From an uncultured Bacteroidales bacterium (GTDB taxonomy: Bacteria > Bacteroidota > Bacteroidia > Bacteroidales > UBA932): 64,000 nucleotides of DNA. The stretch spans positions 1 through 64,000 of the forward strand of contig CAJOKD010000021.1 in NCBI GenBank assembly GCA_905235085.1, given 5' to 3'. Positions 1 through 9,069 of the stretch are shown piece after piece. The translations under genes were made by a program, and so were the position numbers. The notes beneath the pieces are model-generated. The model was not told where the DNA came from. It searched no databases and saw only the letters and a program-made list of their open reading frames with translations. Numbering within the stretch: the first letter of the stretch is position 1; the number at the start of each line of letters is the position of its first letter.

Positions 1-122
1 CTTAGTCGATCCCGACAGCTTACTTCCTAAGAAATCAACGCTCTCGTTCTTGTTCTCGGTACTTTTGCTTGTACTTCCTTCAGTCTTTTCAATGAACTTT
101 TCAGTGCCCCCTTTTTCAGAAG
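1..122 (-). other. probable rRNA operon leader (transcribed off the left edge)
   Basis: No open reading frame is convincing here. Read on the minus strand, the sequence after the promoter at 129-159 has the look of a Bacteroidetes 16S rRNA leader: a GAAAAGTTCATTGAAAAGACTG stretch split over about 75-96, followed by repeated AAGTAC / AAAGTACC blocks. Leaders of this kind resemble boxA-like antitermination regions ahead of 16S genes. The rRNA itself is not in the window, so the identity is an inference from the leader and the strong promoter only. Confidence 0.5.
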
Positions 123-128
123 CGGCTG

Positions 129-159
129 CAAATGTAGCCACTTTTCCGAAACTACCAAA
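129..159 (-). promoter_or_regulatory. strong Bacteroidetes promoter driving the left-edge transcript
   Basis: On the minus strand TTTG (159-156) is followed by exactly 19 bases and then TACATTTG (136-129). This is a full match to the Bacteroidetes primary-sigma consensus TTTG-N19-TAnnTTTG. The start of transcription should lie near 122, reading leftwards. Confidence 0.75.
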
Positions 160-210
160 TTTTTTTTGAAAAAAGTTTTCAACAATTCCAGAGGCCGAAA
201 GTTGATAACA

Positions 211-240
211 TAAAAGAGCGCCCCGGGTCACAGAGCGCTC
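211..240 (-). terminator. intrinsic terminator after the DMT transporter
   Basis: Minus-strand stem GAGCGC (240-235) pairs with GCGCTC (221-216) around a 13-base loop and is followed by TTTTA. It sits 24 bases past the transporter stop codon and ahead of the strong left-edge promoter. Confidence 0.7.
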
Positions 241-264
241 CTGGATGATCATCAGATAAAACTC

Positions 265-1284
265 CTACATTCCCGCGAGGACTATCAGGGACAGACCCAC
301 GATGAAGAAGAGGAACATAAGGCCGAGAAGCGTATACACGTTCTTGCCAGAGCCCTTGAATTCCTTCCATACGAATACTCCCCAGATCGCGGCGATCATT
401 GGAGCACCCTGTCCGAGAGCATAGGAAACTGCAGGACCGGCAGCCTTGGAAGTAATGTAGCTCAATGCAGTACCGAGGCACCAGATGGCACCGCCCAGCA
501 TACCCACGAGATGCGTCTTGGCATTTCCGGCGAAATACTGCTTGTAAGTTACAGGCTCGCCTACAAAAGGCTTCTTCATCACGATGGTGTTGAACAGGAA
601 GTTGCTCAGGAGCACACCGAGAGTGAATATGAAGGAAGCAGTGTAAGGAGTAGCATAAGGAGCGGCGAACTTCGCTGAGTCGGCGACTGCATCCACATTA
701 CCCATTCCTCTCATCACGAAAGAAGAGAAGAACGACATAAGGAGACCTGCGCAGACTGCGAGGATGATACCTTTCTTCTGGTCAGCCTTGCTGATGCTGG
801 ACTCACCCTTCTTGCCGGAAGCAACGCCGTTGCAGATTATAGCCAGAACGACCAGGGCGACTCCGACTGCCAGGAGTACAGGATTGCCGGTATGGTTGAC
901 GATGTAGTTGTTGATGACACCGAGTACCAGGGCGATACCTACACCCAGAGGGAAGGCTACCGACAGACCGGCGATCGAGGTTGAAGCCGACAGGAGGATG
1001 TTGGATGCGTTGAAGATGATACCACCTATGATGATCCATCCCCAGTTGGCAAGCGATACGTTGGCGATGTTCTTGAGGAAAGGCTCGCCATCGTGTCCGA
1101 AGCTACCAAGTGTCAACGCGAGCAGAAGGGCGAAAACAACCATTCCGATCACATAGTCCCAATAGAACAATTCATATCTCCAACTCTTAGCAGCGAGTTT
1201 CTGGGTGTTTCCCCAGGAGCCCCAGCAGAGCATAATGATGAAGCAGAGAAAAACTGCCAGACCATAACTGTTTACAATAACCAT
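265..1284 (-). CDS. DMT-superfamily permease, sugar/ureide (RhaT/GRP/UPS-like) type
   Basis: This 339-residue protein is almost entirely hydrophobic, with about ten predicted membrane helices in the cytoplasmic membrane. The first helix carries a CWGSWGNTQKL segment, typical of drug/metabolite superfamily members related to rhamnose, glucose/ribose or plant ureide porters. A short charged loop near residues 155-170 (GKKGESSISKADQKKG) divides the protein into the two five-helix halves usual for this fold. The substrate cannot be read from sequence: a sugar, nucleoside or ureide is possible. The ATG at 1284 lies about 20 bases below a TATATTTG -7 element, and a terminator follows the stop, so it appears to be a single-gene unit. 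The superfamily is secure; the family within it is not. Confidence 0.75.
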   Translation of the reverse strand: MVIVNSYGLAVFLCFIIMLCWGSWGNTQKLAAKSWRYELFYWDYVIGMVVFALLLALTLGSFGHDGEPFLKNIANVSLANWGWIIIGGIIFNASNILLSASTSIAGLSVAFPLGVGIALVLGVINNYIVNHTGNPVLLAVGVALVVLAIICNGVASGKKGESSISKADQKKGIILAVCAGLLMSFFSSFVMRGMGNVDAVADSAKFAAPYATPYTASFIFTLGVLLSNFLFNTIVMKKPFVGEPVTYKQYFAGNAKTHLVGMLGGAIWCLGTALSYITSKAAGPAVSYALGQGAPMIAAIWGVFVWKEFKGSGKNVYTLLGLMFLFFIVGLSLIVLAGM

Positions 1285-1308
1285 ATTATTGAAATATTAA
1301 CGATATTT

Positions 1309-1316
1309 CAAATATA
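1309..1316 (-). promoter_or_regulatory. candidate -7 element for the DMT transporter
   Basis: TATATTTG on the minus strand (1316-1309) fits TAnnTTTG and would give a leader of about 18 bases to the ATG at 1284. No TTG lies at the expected distance upstream, so only half of the promoter is recognisable. Confidence 0.4.
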
Positions 1317-1349
1317 GTCAAAATTGGAGAGAATCTGCTCAAAAAAGGC

Positions 1350-1393
1350 AAAAAAACAATGGCTGACCCCGAAGGAACCTTGGAATCAGCCAC
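1350..1393 (-). terminator. intrinsic terminator of groES-groEL
   Basis: Minus-strand TGGCTGA (1392-1386) pairs with TCAGCCA (1366-1360), with further partial pairing (TTCC/GGGG) inside, and is followed by ATTG and a run of T residues at 1356-1351. It begins 42 bases after the groEL stop codon. Confidence 0.75.
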
Positions 1394-1434
1394 TGTAAAT
1401 AAATAAATATGTCAGGGACCCTGTCCCGGAAGAA

Positions 1435-3075
<1,641 letters not shown>

Positions 3076-3342
3076 TTACAGGATAGCCAGGATATCTGAC
3101 TGCTTGACTATAAGATATTTCTTGTCTTCGACAGTTACTTCCGTGCCTGCATATTTGCCATAGAGCACTTCGTCACCCACTTTCACCTCCATAGGTTCAT
3201 CCTTCTTGCCGGGGCCTGCGGCTATAACCTTGCCCTGCTGCGGTTTTTCCTTTGCTGTGTCAGGGATGTAGATCCCTGAAGCTGTCTTTGTCTCGGCCTC
3301 CTTAGGCTCGATCAAGACTCTGTCTGCCAATGGTTTGATCAT
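3076..3342 (-). CDS. groES: co-chaperonin GroES (10 kDa)
   Basis: An 88-residue GroES with [14 protein letters not shown] at the N-terminus and a mobile loop near residues 15-32 ([19 protein letters not shown]). The C-terminal segment [18 protein letters not shown] closes the beta barrel. As a heptameric lid it binds GroEL and triggers release of folded protein. The ATG at 3342 is preceded by an A+T-rich stretch rather than an SD. It is the first gene of groES-groEL. The 5' leader can form two hairpins and the upstream region holds a 13-base palindrome. No CIRCE element is present, so HrcA control of that type is not supported. Confidence 0.97.
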   Translation of the reverse strand: MIKPLADRVLIEPKEAETKTASGIYIPDTAKEKPQQGKVIAAGPGKKDEPMEVKVGDEVLYGKYAGTEVTVEDKKYLIVKQSDILAIL

Positions 3343-3446
3343 AATATAATAGTTTTAAAGATGAATCTTGTGGTTTCCGGACTGTTCCGGAGGCACAGTG
3401 GAGAAATCAAAGGATGTGCCATCGGTCCGGGACTGACAATTTGTCA
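3343..3446 (-). promoter_or_regulatory. groES upstream/leader region with hairpins and a 13-bp palindrome
   Basis: The region holds three symmetric elements: CCGGA-CTGT-TCCGG (3377-3390), GGCACA-N17-TGTGCC (3392-3420), and the palindrome TGACAATTTGTCA (3434-3446). I find no TAnnTTTG box on the minus strand, so groESL may use another sigma factor or a diverged promoter. The palindrome could be an operator for groES or for the divergent macroglobulin gene. These roles are inferred from symmetry alone. Confidence 0.3.
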
Positions 3447-3495
3447 CAGATGCAAAATCGGCTCGCGCGGATGCGGAATATCCGGAAAGTATGAT

Positions 3496-3503
3496 TATCT
3501 TTG
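3496..3503 (+). promoter_or_regulatory. candidate -7 element for the macroglobulin-pbpC operon
   Basis: TATCTTTG fits TAnnTTTG and would start transcription near 3508-3510, about 20 bases before the ATG at 3531. The expected upstream TTTG is missing (GCGG at that spacing). Confidence 0.4.
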
Positions 3504-3530
3504 ATGATACCAACTTAAATGATAATAAGT

Positions 3531-5423
3531 ATGAAAAGGATAGTCTGCCTGATGCTGACGGCGATCGCCGCTGCAATCCTTCTTTCGGGAATAACTTCCT
3601 GCAGCCGATTCGGGAAGAACCAAGGTCAGAGTACGGAATTCGCCACCTTCGTCAAAGCTTATACCGGTGGCATCATCTCCGACAAATCCACTATCCGCGT
3701 GGAACTGGCGACGGACATTGCCGAAGCAGTCCCCGGAGCGGACATAAAGGATGGGATCCTGTCTTTTACCCCTCCTGTCAAGGGGACTGCCAGGTGGCTT
3801 TCCCAGAACACCATAGAGTTCATCCCCGAGGCAGGAGCCTTGAAACCCGGGCAGTCCTATACCGGCAAGCTGCGCCTGGACAAGATCCAGAAAGTGAGCG
3901 CGTGCAAGTTCAAGAAATTCACCTTCAAGTTCCTGGTAGCCATCAAGGAAGCCATCCTGTCGATGGACGGAATGACCATAGCCGCCACCTCGCCGGAACT
4001 TGCCAGCATATCCGGAACGATCTCGCTGACCGAGGAACTTCCGCTGGACAAGGTCCAGAAGATGATCCAGTATGACTATCCCGACAAGTCGGCCGAGGCC
4101 AGCGTAACTGCAGGAACCGACCCGCTGAACTACCACTTCGACATAGTCAGCCTGCCCAGGGACACTAAGGACAGGACCTTGAAGGTCAGCCTCAAGTCAG
4201 GAGACACAGGCTTCGTGACGGATTCAAAGCTTGAGATCAAGATCCCTGCTATGGGAGATTTCAAGGTACTCAGCGCAGAGCGGGTAGAGGCGGACGACCC
4301 TTTTATAGACATATATTTCACCGAGCCTCTGGCAGACCTGGACGATGATTCCGGCCTGTTCACCCTCGAGGGGGTAGGACGCAGTTATTGCCAGGTCGAG
4401 AATTCCCACGTCAAGGTATTCTACGAGAGTCCCCAGGACGGACCTGTCACCCTGCACGTCTCCGGCGTCGTGAAGAGTTACGACGGAACCCCTCTGGGCA
4501 AGGATTATACAAAGCAATTCACTGCCACGGAAGAGAAACCGGCAGTGGAAATCCCTATCACCGGGAATATCCTTCCCAACTCCAAGGAACTGATACTTCC
4601 GTTCAAGGCCGTCAACCTCAATGCCGTGGACATAAGGATTATCCAGATTTACGAGGACAACGTGCTTATGTTCCTCCAGGAGAACGGTTTCTCAGGCGAA
4701 CAGTCCCTCCGTCGCTGCGGAAGGCTGGTCTACAAGCGCTGCCTGCGTCTGGACTCCGACCCTTCTAAGAACCTCCACAAATGGCAGGATTTCTCGGTCG
4801 ACCTGTCCGGACTGTTCAAGCAGGAAGCGGGAGCCATATACCGGATCAGGATATCCTTCAAGCCAGAATATTCGATCTACGGAAAGAAAGCGTCCTTCAA
4901 GAGCGGGACTCCTACCAACGAACTGGTGAACATATCCTCCGAGAACGTGACTGAAGAGGACGACAGCCAGTGGGACAGGCCGTATCCTCATTTCTGGGAG
5001 AGTTCCTTCGACTGGGACGAATACGTCTGGGAGGACCGCGACAATCCTCTGAAACCGACTTACTATATGCAGGACAGCCGTTTCCCTCAAGTCAACCTGC
5101 TAGCCTCGAATCTCGGAGTCATCGCCAAGTATTCCGGAGGCGACAAGATCTGGGTAAGCGTAAGCGACATCCTCTCGACGGATCCCGTATTCAATGCCGA
5201 ACTTTATGTCTACAGCTACCAGCTCAAGGAAATCGGGTATGCCAAGACAGGCACTGACGGAATGGCAGAGGTAAGTCTCTCGGGCAAGCCTTTCGTCGTG
5301 GTGGCCAAGCGTGGAGGAGCCACCAGCTATCTCAAGGTCACCCGGAGACGAGAAATCCCTGAGCCGGTTCGATGTCGGAGGAAAGGAACTGGAGAAAGGC
5401 CTCAAGGCGTTCATCTACGGTGA
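3531..5423 (+). CDS. alpha-2-macroglobulin family lipoprotein, N-terminal part (frameshifted)
   Basis: This frame encodes the N-terminal third of a bacterial alpha-2-macroglobulin. The ATG at 3531 (an earlier in-frame ATG is at 3519) gives a hydrophobic signal ending in the lipobox I-T-S-C with Cys24, so the protein should be lipid-anchored in the envelope. The rest is a series of beta-sandwich MG domains. After GGATSYLKVT the frame turns into non-homologous sequence and stops at 5423. The expected continuation (GDEKSLSRFDVGG) is in the +1 frame from 5341. Removing one C from the CCC at 5341-5343 restores a single frame of about 1,840 codons, the usual size for the family. Whether the extra base is a sequencing error, a mutation or a ribosomal frameshift cannot be decided here. 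Confidence 0.8.
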   Translation: MKRIVCLMLTAIAAAILLSGITSCSRFGKNQGQSTEFATFVKAYTGGIISDKSTIRVELATDIAEAVPGADIKDGILSFTPPVKGTARWLSQNTIEFIPEAGALKPGQSYTGKLRLDKIQKVSACKFKKFTFKFLVAIKEAILSMDGMTIAATSPELASISGTISLTEELPLDKVQKMIQYDYPDKSAEASVTAGTDPLNYHFDIVSLPRDTKDRTLKVSLKSGDTGFVTDSKLEIKIPAMGDFKVLSAERVEADDPFIDIYFTEPLADLDDDSGLFTLEGVGRSYCQVENSHVKVFYESPQDGPVTLHVSGVVKSYDGTPLGKDYTKQFTATEEKPAVEIPITGNILPNSKELILPFKAVNLNAVDIRIIQIYEDNVLMFLQENGFSGEQSLRRCGRLVYKRCLRLDSDPSKNLHKWQDFSVDLSGLFKQEAGAIYRIRISFKPEYSIYGKKASFKSGTPTNELVNISSENVTEEDDSQWDRPYPHFWESSFDWDEYVWEDRDNPLKPTYYMQDSRFPQVNLLASNLGVIAKYSGGDKIWVSVSDILSTDPVFNAELYVYSYQLKEIGYAKTGTDGMAEVSLSGKPFVVVAKRGGATSYLKVTRRREIPEPVRCRRKGTGERPQGVHLR

Positions 5424-8400
5424 GAGGGGTGTATGGAGACCCGGAGACACTCTCCACGTAGCCCTTATGCTCGACGACAGGGACGACAGGGTCCCCGACA
5501 GCCATCCGGCCATAATGGAAGTCTACACACCTGAAGGTCAGTTCTATACAAAGCAAATCAACAGCAACGCGAGGAACGGTCTATATGTATTCAACCTTCC
5601 GACGAAGAGCGACGACCCTACCGGTACCTGGAACGCTTGGTTCAAGGTAGGAGGGGCCTCATTCCGCAAAGCTCTCAGGATCGAAAGCATAAAGCCGAAC
5701 AGGCTCAAGATCGACACCGGGATCGGGGAAGGGCCTATCAGCGGAGGAGAAAGGATTCCGATGAATATTTCCGCCAACTGGCTTACCGGTCCGGCGGCAT
5801 CCGGCCTTCCTGTCAAGGTCAATATGACCCTGAGACGCTCCGCCACTACCTTCAAGGGATACGAAGGATATGATTTCACGGCGCCTTTGTCTGAATTCGT
5901 CACCAGCGAACACAACCTTGTGGACACCAGGCTCAATGAATACGGAAAGACTAGCGTAAGTGTCGATATGCCTGCCGCCGAAGGAGCCCCGGGAATGCTC
6001 ACGGCCGACATAGTCACCACCGTGGAAGAACAGGGCGGAGATTTCAGCTTCAGCACTATGTCTGTTCCGTATTCTCCGTACATTTCATATGTCGGAATCA
6101 AGGTTCCGAAGGAGAACGACAGCCAGTTCCTCGAGACGGACAAGGAATACAAGTTCGCAGTGGCAGTGGTGGACAAGGATGGGAAGAGAGTCGCCGGAGA
6201 CAAACTGGAATATTCCATATACAAGCTCAAATGGAGCTGGTGGTGGGAAAGCCGCAGCGAAAGCCTCGACTCGTACGTGAACGGATCGGCGCCAGAAGCC
6301 CTTTCCAGCGGCACGCTGACCTCTTCCAACGGAGACAACACCATACCTTTCAAGATCGACTACCCTGAATGGGGACGCTACCTGCTGATAGTACGCAATA
6401 CCGTCAGCGGACACACCGCAGGCCAGATATTCTATGTAGACTGGCCTGAATACCGAGGCAGGTCCGCAAAGACCGACCCGGACGGCCTGACTATGCTTTC
6501 CTTCTCGACGGACAAAGATTCCTACAAGGTCGGCGAGAAAGTGACGGTATATATTCCGGCTGCTGCAAAGGGTCACGCCCTGATATCCCTAGAGAATGCC
6601 AGGGAAGTCATTTCCAGGGAGTGGGTCAAGACCACTGCCGACGCCGACGTGGCGTACACTTTCAAGGTCACCCCGGAGATGGCTCCGAACTTCTATGTCC
6701 ACGTCACCCTCGTACAACCTCACGAAAGGGTCGACAACGATCTTCCTATACGCCTGTACGGTGTCAGGCCGATTACTGTCAGCAACGAGGAATCCCATCT
6801 CGAGCCTGTAATCTCGATGCCTGACGTACTGCGTCCTGCGGAAGAATTCTCCGTCAAGATCAAGGAAAAGAGCGGCAAGCCTATGACATATACCCTGGCC
6901 ATAGTGGACGAAGGTCTCCTGGACATCACAGGTTTCAAGACTCCGGATCCTTGGAGCGCGATGTACGCCAGGGAAGCCCTGGGTGTCAGGACCTGGGACC
7001 TCTACGACGACATCATAGGAGCATACAGCGGACGATTCTCTCCGATGTTCAGCATCGGAGGTGACGAAAGCACGGTCATCGGAGCAAAGAAAGACAACCG
7101 CTTCAACGCGGTGGTCAAGTTCCTGGGACCTTTCTCACTCCAGAACGGTTCCGCCACCCACAAGGTTACGCTTCCTATGTACATCGGAAGCGTCAGGGTG
7201 ATGGTAGTGGCAGCCAGGGACGGGGCGTACGGCAACGCCGAGAAGACGGTCCCGGTAAGGTCGCCTCTGATGGTACTTCCTACACTTCCAAGAGTTCTCG
7301 GGACAGGAGAGAAGGTTACCCTTCCGGTAAATATCTTCGCTCTCGAGGACGGAGTGAGGAACGTAGAAGTCGAGGTCAAGGTCGAAGGACCTGCCAAGCT
7401 TACAGGAAGCAGCAAGTCATCCATAACTTTCAGCAGCCCCGGCGACCAGATGACCAATTTCGGTTTTGAAGCCACAGGTACGGGCACCGCCAAGGTGACT
7501 GTCACGGCTTCAGGCAACGGGTACAAGGCCTCCGAAACCGTCAGCATAGGAATCCGCAATCCGGAGCCTCCTGTAGTCACGGTAACGAAGGCTACGTTAG
7601 GCAAGGGAGAGACCCGCCACTTCGGGTATTCCCCGTTCGAGGCAGGAGACGGTCAGTGGGCTTCCCTCTCACTGGCTACGTTCCCTTCCGTCGACTATTC
7701 TGGAATATTCTCATTCATAAAGGAATACCAGTACAATTGCTCCGAGCAGATCGCATCCAAGGGCATCAGCCTCCTGTCCATCAGGAATATGCTCACGGAA
7801 GACAAGCAGAAGGAGGCTGACAAGATGATTCCAGAGCTTCTCCAGCAGCTTTACCAGAGGCAGCTGGGCAACGGTGGATTCTCATACTGGCCGGGAGCTT
7901 CCGATGCCAACAACTGGGTCAGTTCGATGGCCGGAGAGTTTATGATCACTGCTGCCAAGAACGGCTTCAGCGTGAGCAAGGGCGTACTGGCTAGCTGGTC
8001 AAGGTTCCAGAAGAAGGGAGTACAGGAATACCGCAACACGGACAACAGGTACCTCTGGGATCTGGAACAGGCATACCGGCTCTTCACCCTGGCTCTCAAC
8101 GGAGAGGCTGAAAGCGGAGCTATGAACAGACTCAAGGAGAGCGAGAACCTCTCCCCTCAGGCTGGATGGATGCTAGCTTCGGCATATGCCGTTTCCGGGA
8201 AGAAGAGCGTCGCAAAGGAGATTTCCGCCAACCTGAAGACCGGTTTCAACGATTACCAGGAAGCAAACTGGACCTTCGGTTCTCCGGTCAGGGACAAAGC
8301 CATTGCTCTTGAGACTCTGGTCCTGACGGACGACATCGCACCGGCGATGGAACTCGCGGAAGAAGTATCCGGCTTGCTCGGCGGAGAATGGTACGTCACC

Positions 8401-9063
8401 CAGGAGACAGCCTTCGCGACCAAAGCCCTTTCCCGCTTGGCCTCCAAGGTCGGCACCGGATACCTGAATGCACAGATAAGCCAGGGCGGAACTCCGGAAC
8501 AGGTCAAATCGGCCAAGAGTGCAGTCACCCTGACCCTGGATCCAAAGACCGGAGGAGTAGATGCGACCAACCAGGGGGACGGAGTCATCTACGCGACTCT
8601 GGTCACCTCCGCCATTCCTAAGTACGGAGAAAAGGTCCCTGCCAGGTCCAACGGCATCAGCCTGACTGTCAACTACATATCAAACGGAGGACAAGCCCTC
8701 GTGCCTTATGTCATCCCTCAGGGAACCGATTTCACCGCCATACTGACGGTTTCCAACGTCAGCGGAGTCAAGGATTATACGAACCTTGCCCTTACCGAGG
8801 CGATCCCTTCAGGATGGGAGATATTCAACGACCGTCTGGCTGGAGGCGAAACCGGAAGGATCGACTACAGCTACCGCGACATCCGCGACGACAAGGTAAT
8901 CTGGTTCTTCGACCTGCCTAAAGGCACTGCCAAGACTTTCAGGGTCAAGCTCCACGCCGCATACGAAGGAGAATTCGTGCTGCCAGCGGTCAAGTGCGAG
9001 GCGATGTACGACTCGAAGGTCAGTGCCAACACTGCATCCGGCACCGCCAAGGTGAGCAAGTAG
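5341..9063 (+). CDS. alpha-2-macroglobulin family protein, C-terminal part with thioester motif
   Basis: This is the continuation of the preceding gene in the +1 frame. It opens with SLSRFDVGG and the conserved YGERGVWRPGD of the MG domains, and runs through the bait-region/MG area into the thioester domain. The thioester motif C-S-E-Q is present at 7738-7749, inside YQYNCSEQIASKG, so the protein should be able to trap attacking proteases covalently. An alpha/alpha toroid (YQRQLGNGGFSYWPG and following) and a C-terminal receptor-like domain complete it. The stop is 6 bases before pbpC. Macroglobulin plus PBP1C is a known bacterial pairing: one traps proteases after envelope breach and the other repairs peptidoglycan. 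No in-frame start near the junction looks genuine, so this part is probably not made alone. Confidence 0.8.
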   Translation, partial: PGDEKSLSRFDVGGKELEKGLKAFIYGERGVWRPGDTLHVALMLDDRDDRVPDSHPAIMEVYTPEGQFYTKQINSNARNGLYVFNLPTKSDDPTGTWNAWFKVGGASFRKALRIESIKPNRLKIDTGIGEGPISGGERIPMNISANWLTGPAASGLPVKVNMTLRRSATTFKGYEGYDFTAPLSEFVTSEHNLVDTRLNEYGKTSVSVDMPAAEGAPGMLTADIVTTVEEQGGDFSFSTMSVPYSPYISYVGIKVPKENDSQFLETDKEYKFAVAVVDKDGKRVAGDKLEYSIYKLKWSWWWESRSESLDSYVNGSAPEALSSGTLTSSNGDNTIPFKIDYPEWGRYLLIVRNTVSGHTAGQIFYVDWPEYRGRSAKTDPDGLTMLSFSTDKDSYKVGEKVTVYIPAAAKGHALISLENAREVISREWVKTTADADVAYTFKVTPEMAPNFYVHVTLVQPHERVDNDLPIRLYGVRPITVSNEESHLEPVISMPDVLRPAEEFSVKIKEKSGKPMTYTLAIVDEGLLDITGFKTPDPWSAMYAREALGVRTWDLYDDIIGAYSGRFSPMFSIGGDESTVIGAKKDNRFNAVVKFLGPFSLQNGSATHKVTLPMYIGSVRVMVVAARDGAYGNAEKTVPVRSPLMVLPTLPRVLGTGEKVTLPVNIFALEDGVRNVEVEVKVEGPAKLTGSSKSSITFSSPGDQMTNFGFEATGTGTAKVTVTASGNGYKASETVSIGIRNPEPPVVTVTKATLGKGETRHFGYSPFEAGDGQWASLSLATFPSVDYSGIFSFIKEYQYNCSEQIASKGISLLSIRNMLTEDKQKEADKMIPELLQQLYQRQLGNGGFSYWPGASDANNWVSSMAGEFMITAAKNGFSVSKGVLASWSRFQKKGVQEYRNTDNRYLWDLEQAYRLFTLALNGEAESGAMNRLKESENLSPQAGWMLASAYAVSGKKSVAKEISANLKTGFNDYQEANWTFGSPVRDKAIALETLVLTDDIAPAMELAEEVSGLLGGEWYVTQETAFATKALSRLASKVGTGYLNAQISQGGTPEQVKSAKSAVTLTLDPKTGGVDATNQGDGVIYATLVTSAIPKYGEKVPARSNGISLTVNYISNGGQALVPYVIPQGTDFTAILTVSNVSGVKDYTNLALTEAIPSGWEIFNDRLAGGETGRIDYSYRDIRDDKVIWFFDLPKGTAKTFRVKLHAAYEGEFVLPAVKCEAMYDSKVSANTASGTAKVSK

Positions 9064-9069
9064 CGTGAT

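Noticed and set aside
3343..3490. CIRCE element upstream of groES
   Set aside because: No TTAGCACTC-N9-GAGTGCTAA or close variant; only the 13-base palindrome.
3531..5423. Ribosomal +1 frameshift in the macroglobulin gene as a conserved control signal
   Set aside because: The CCC site lacks an upstream SD-like element or a downstream stop at the shift, so I prefer an indel. It is recorded as an open possibility only.
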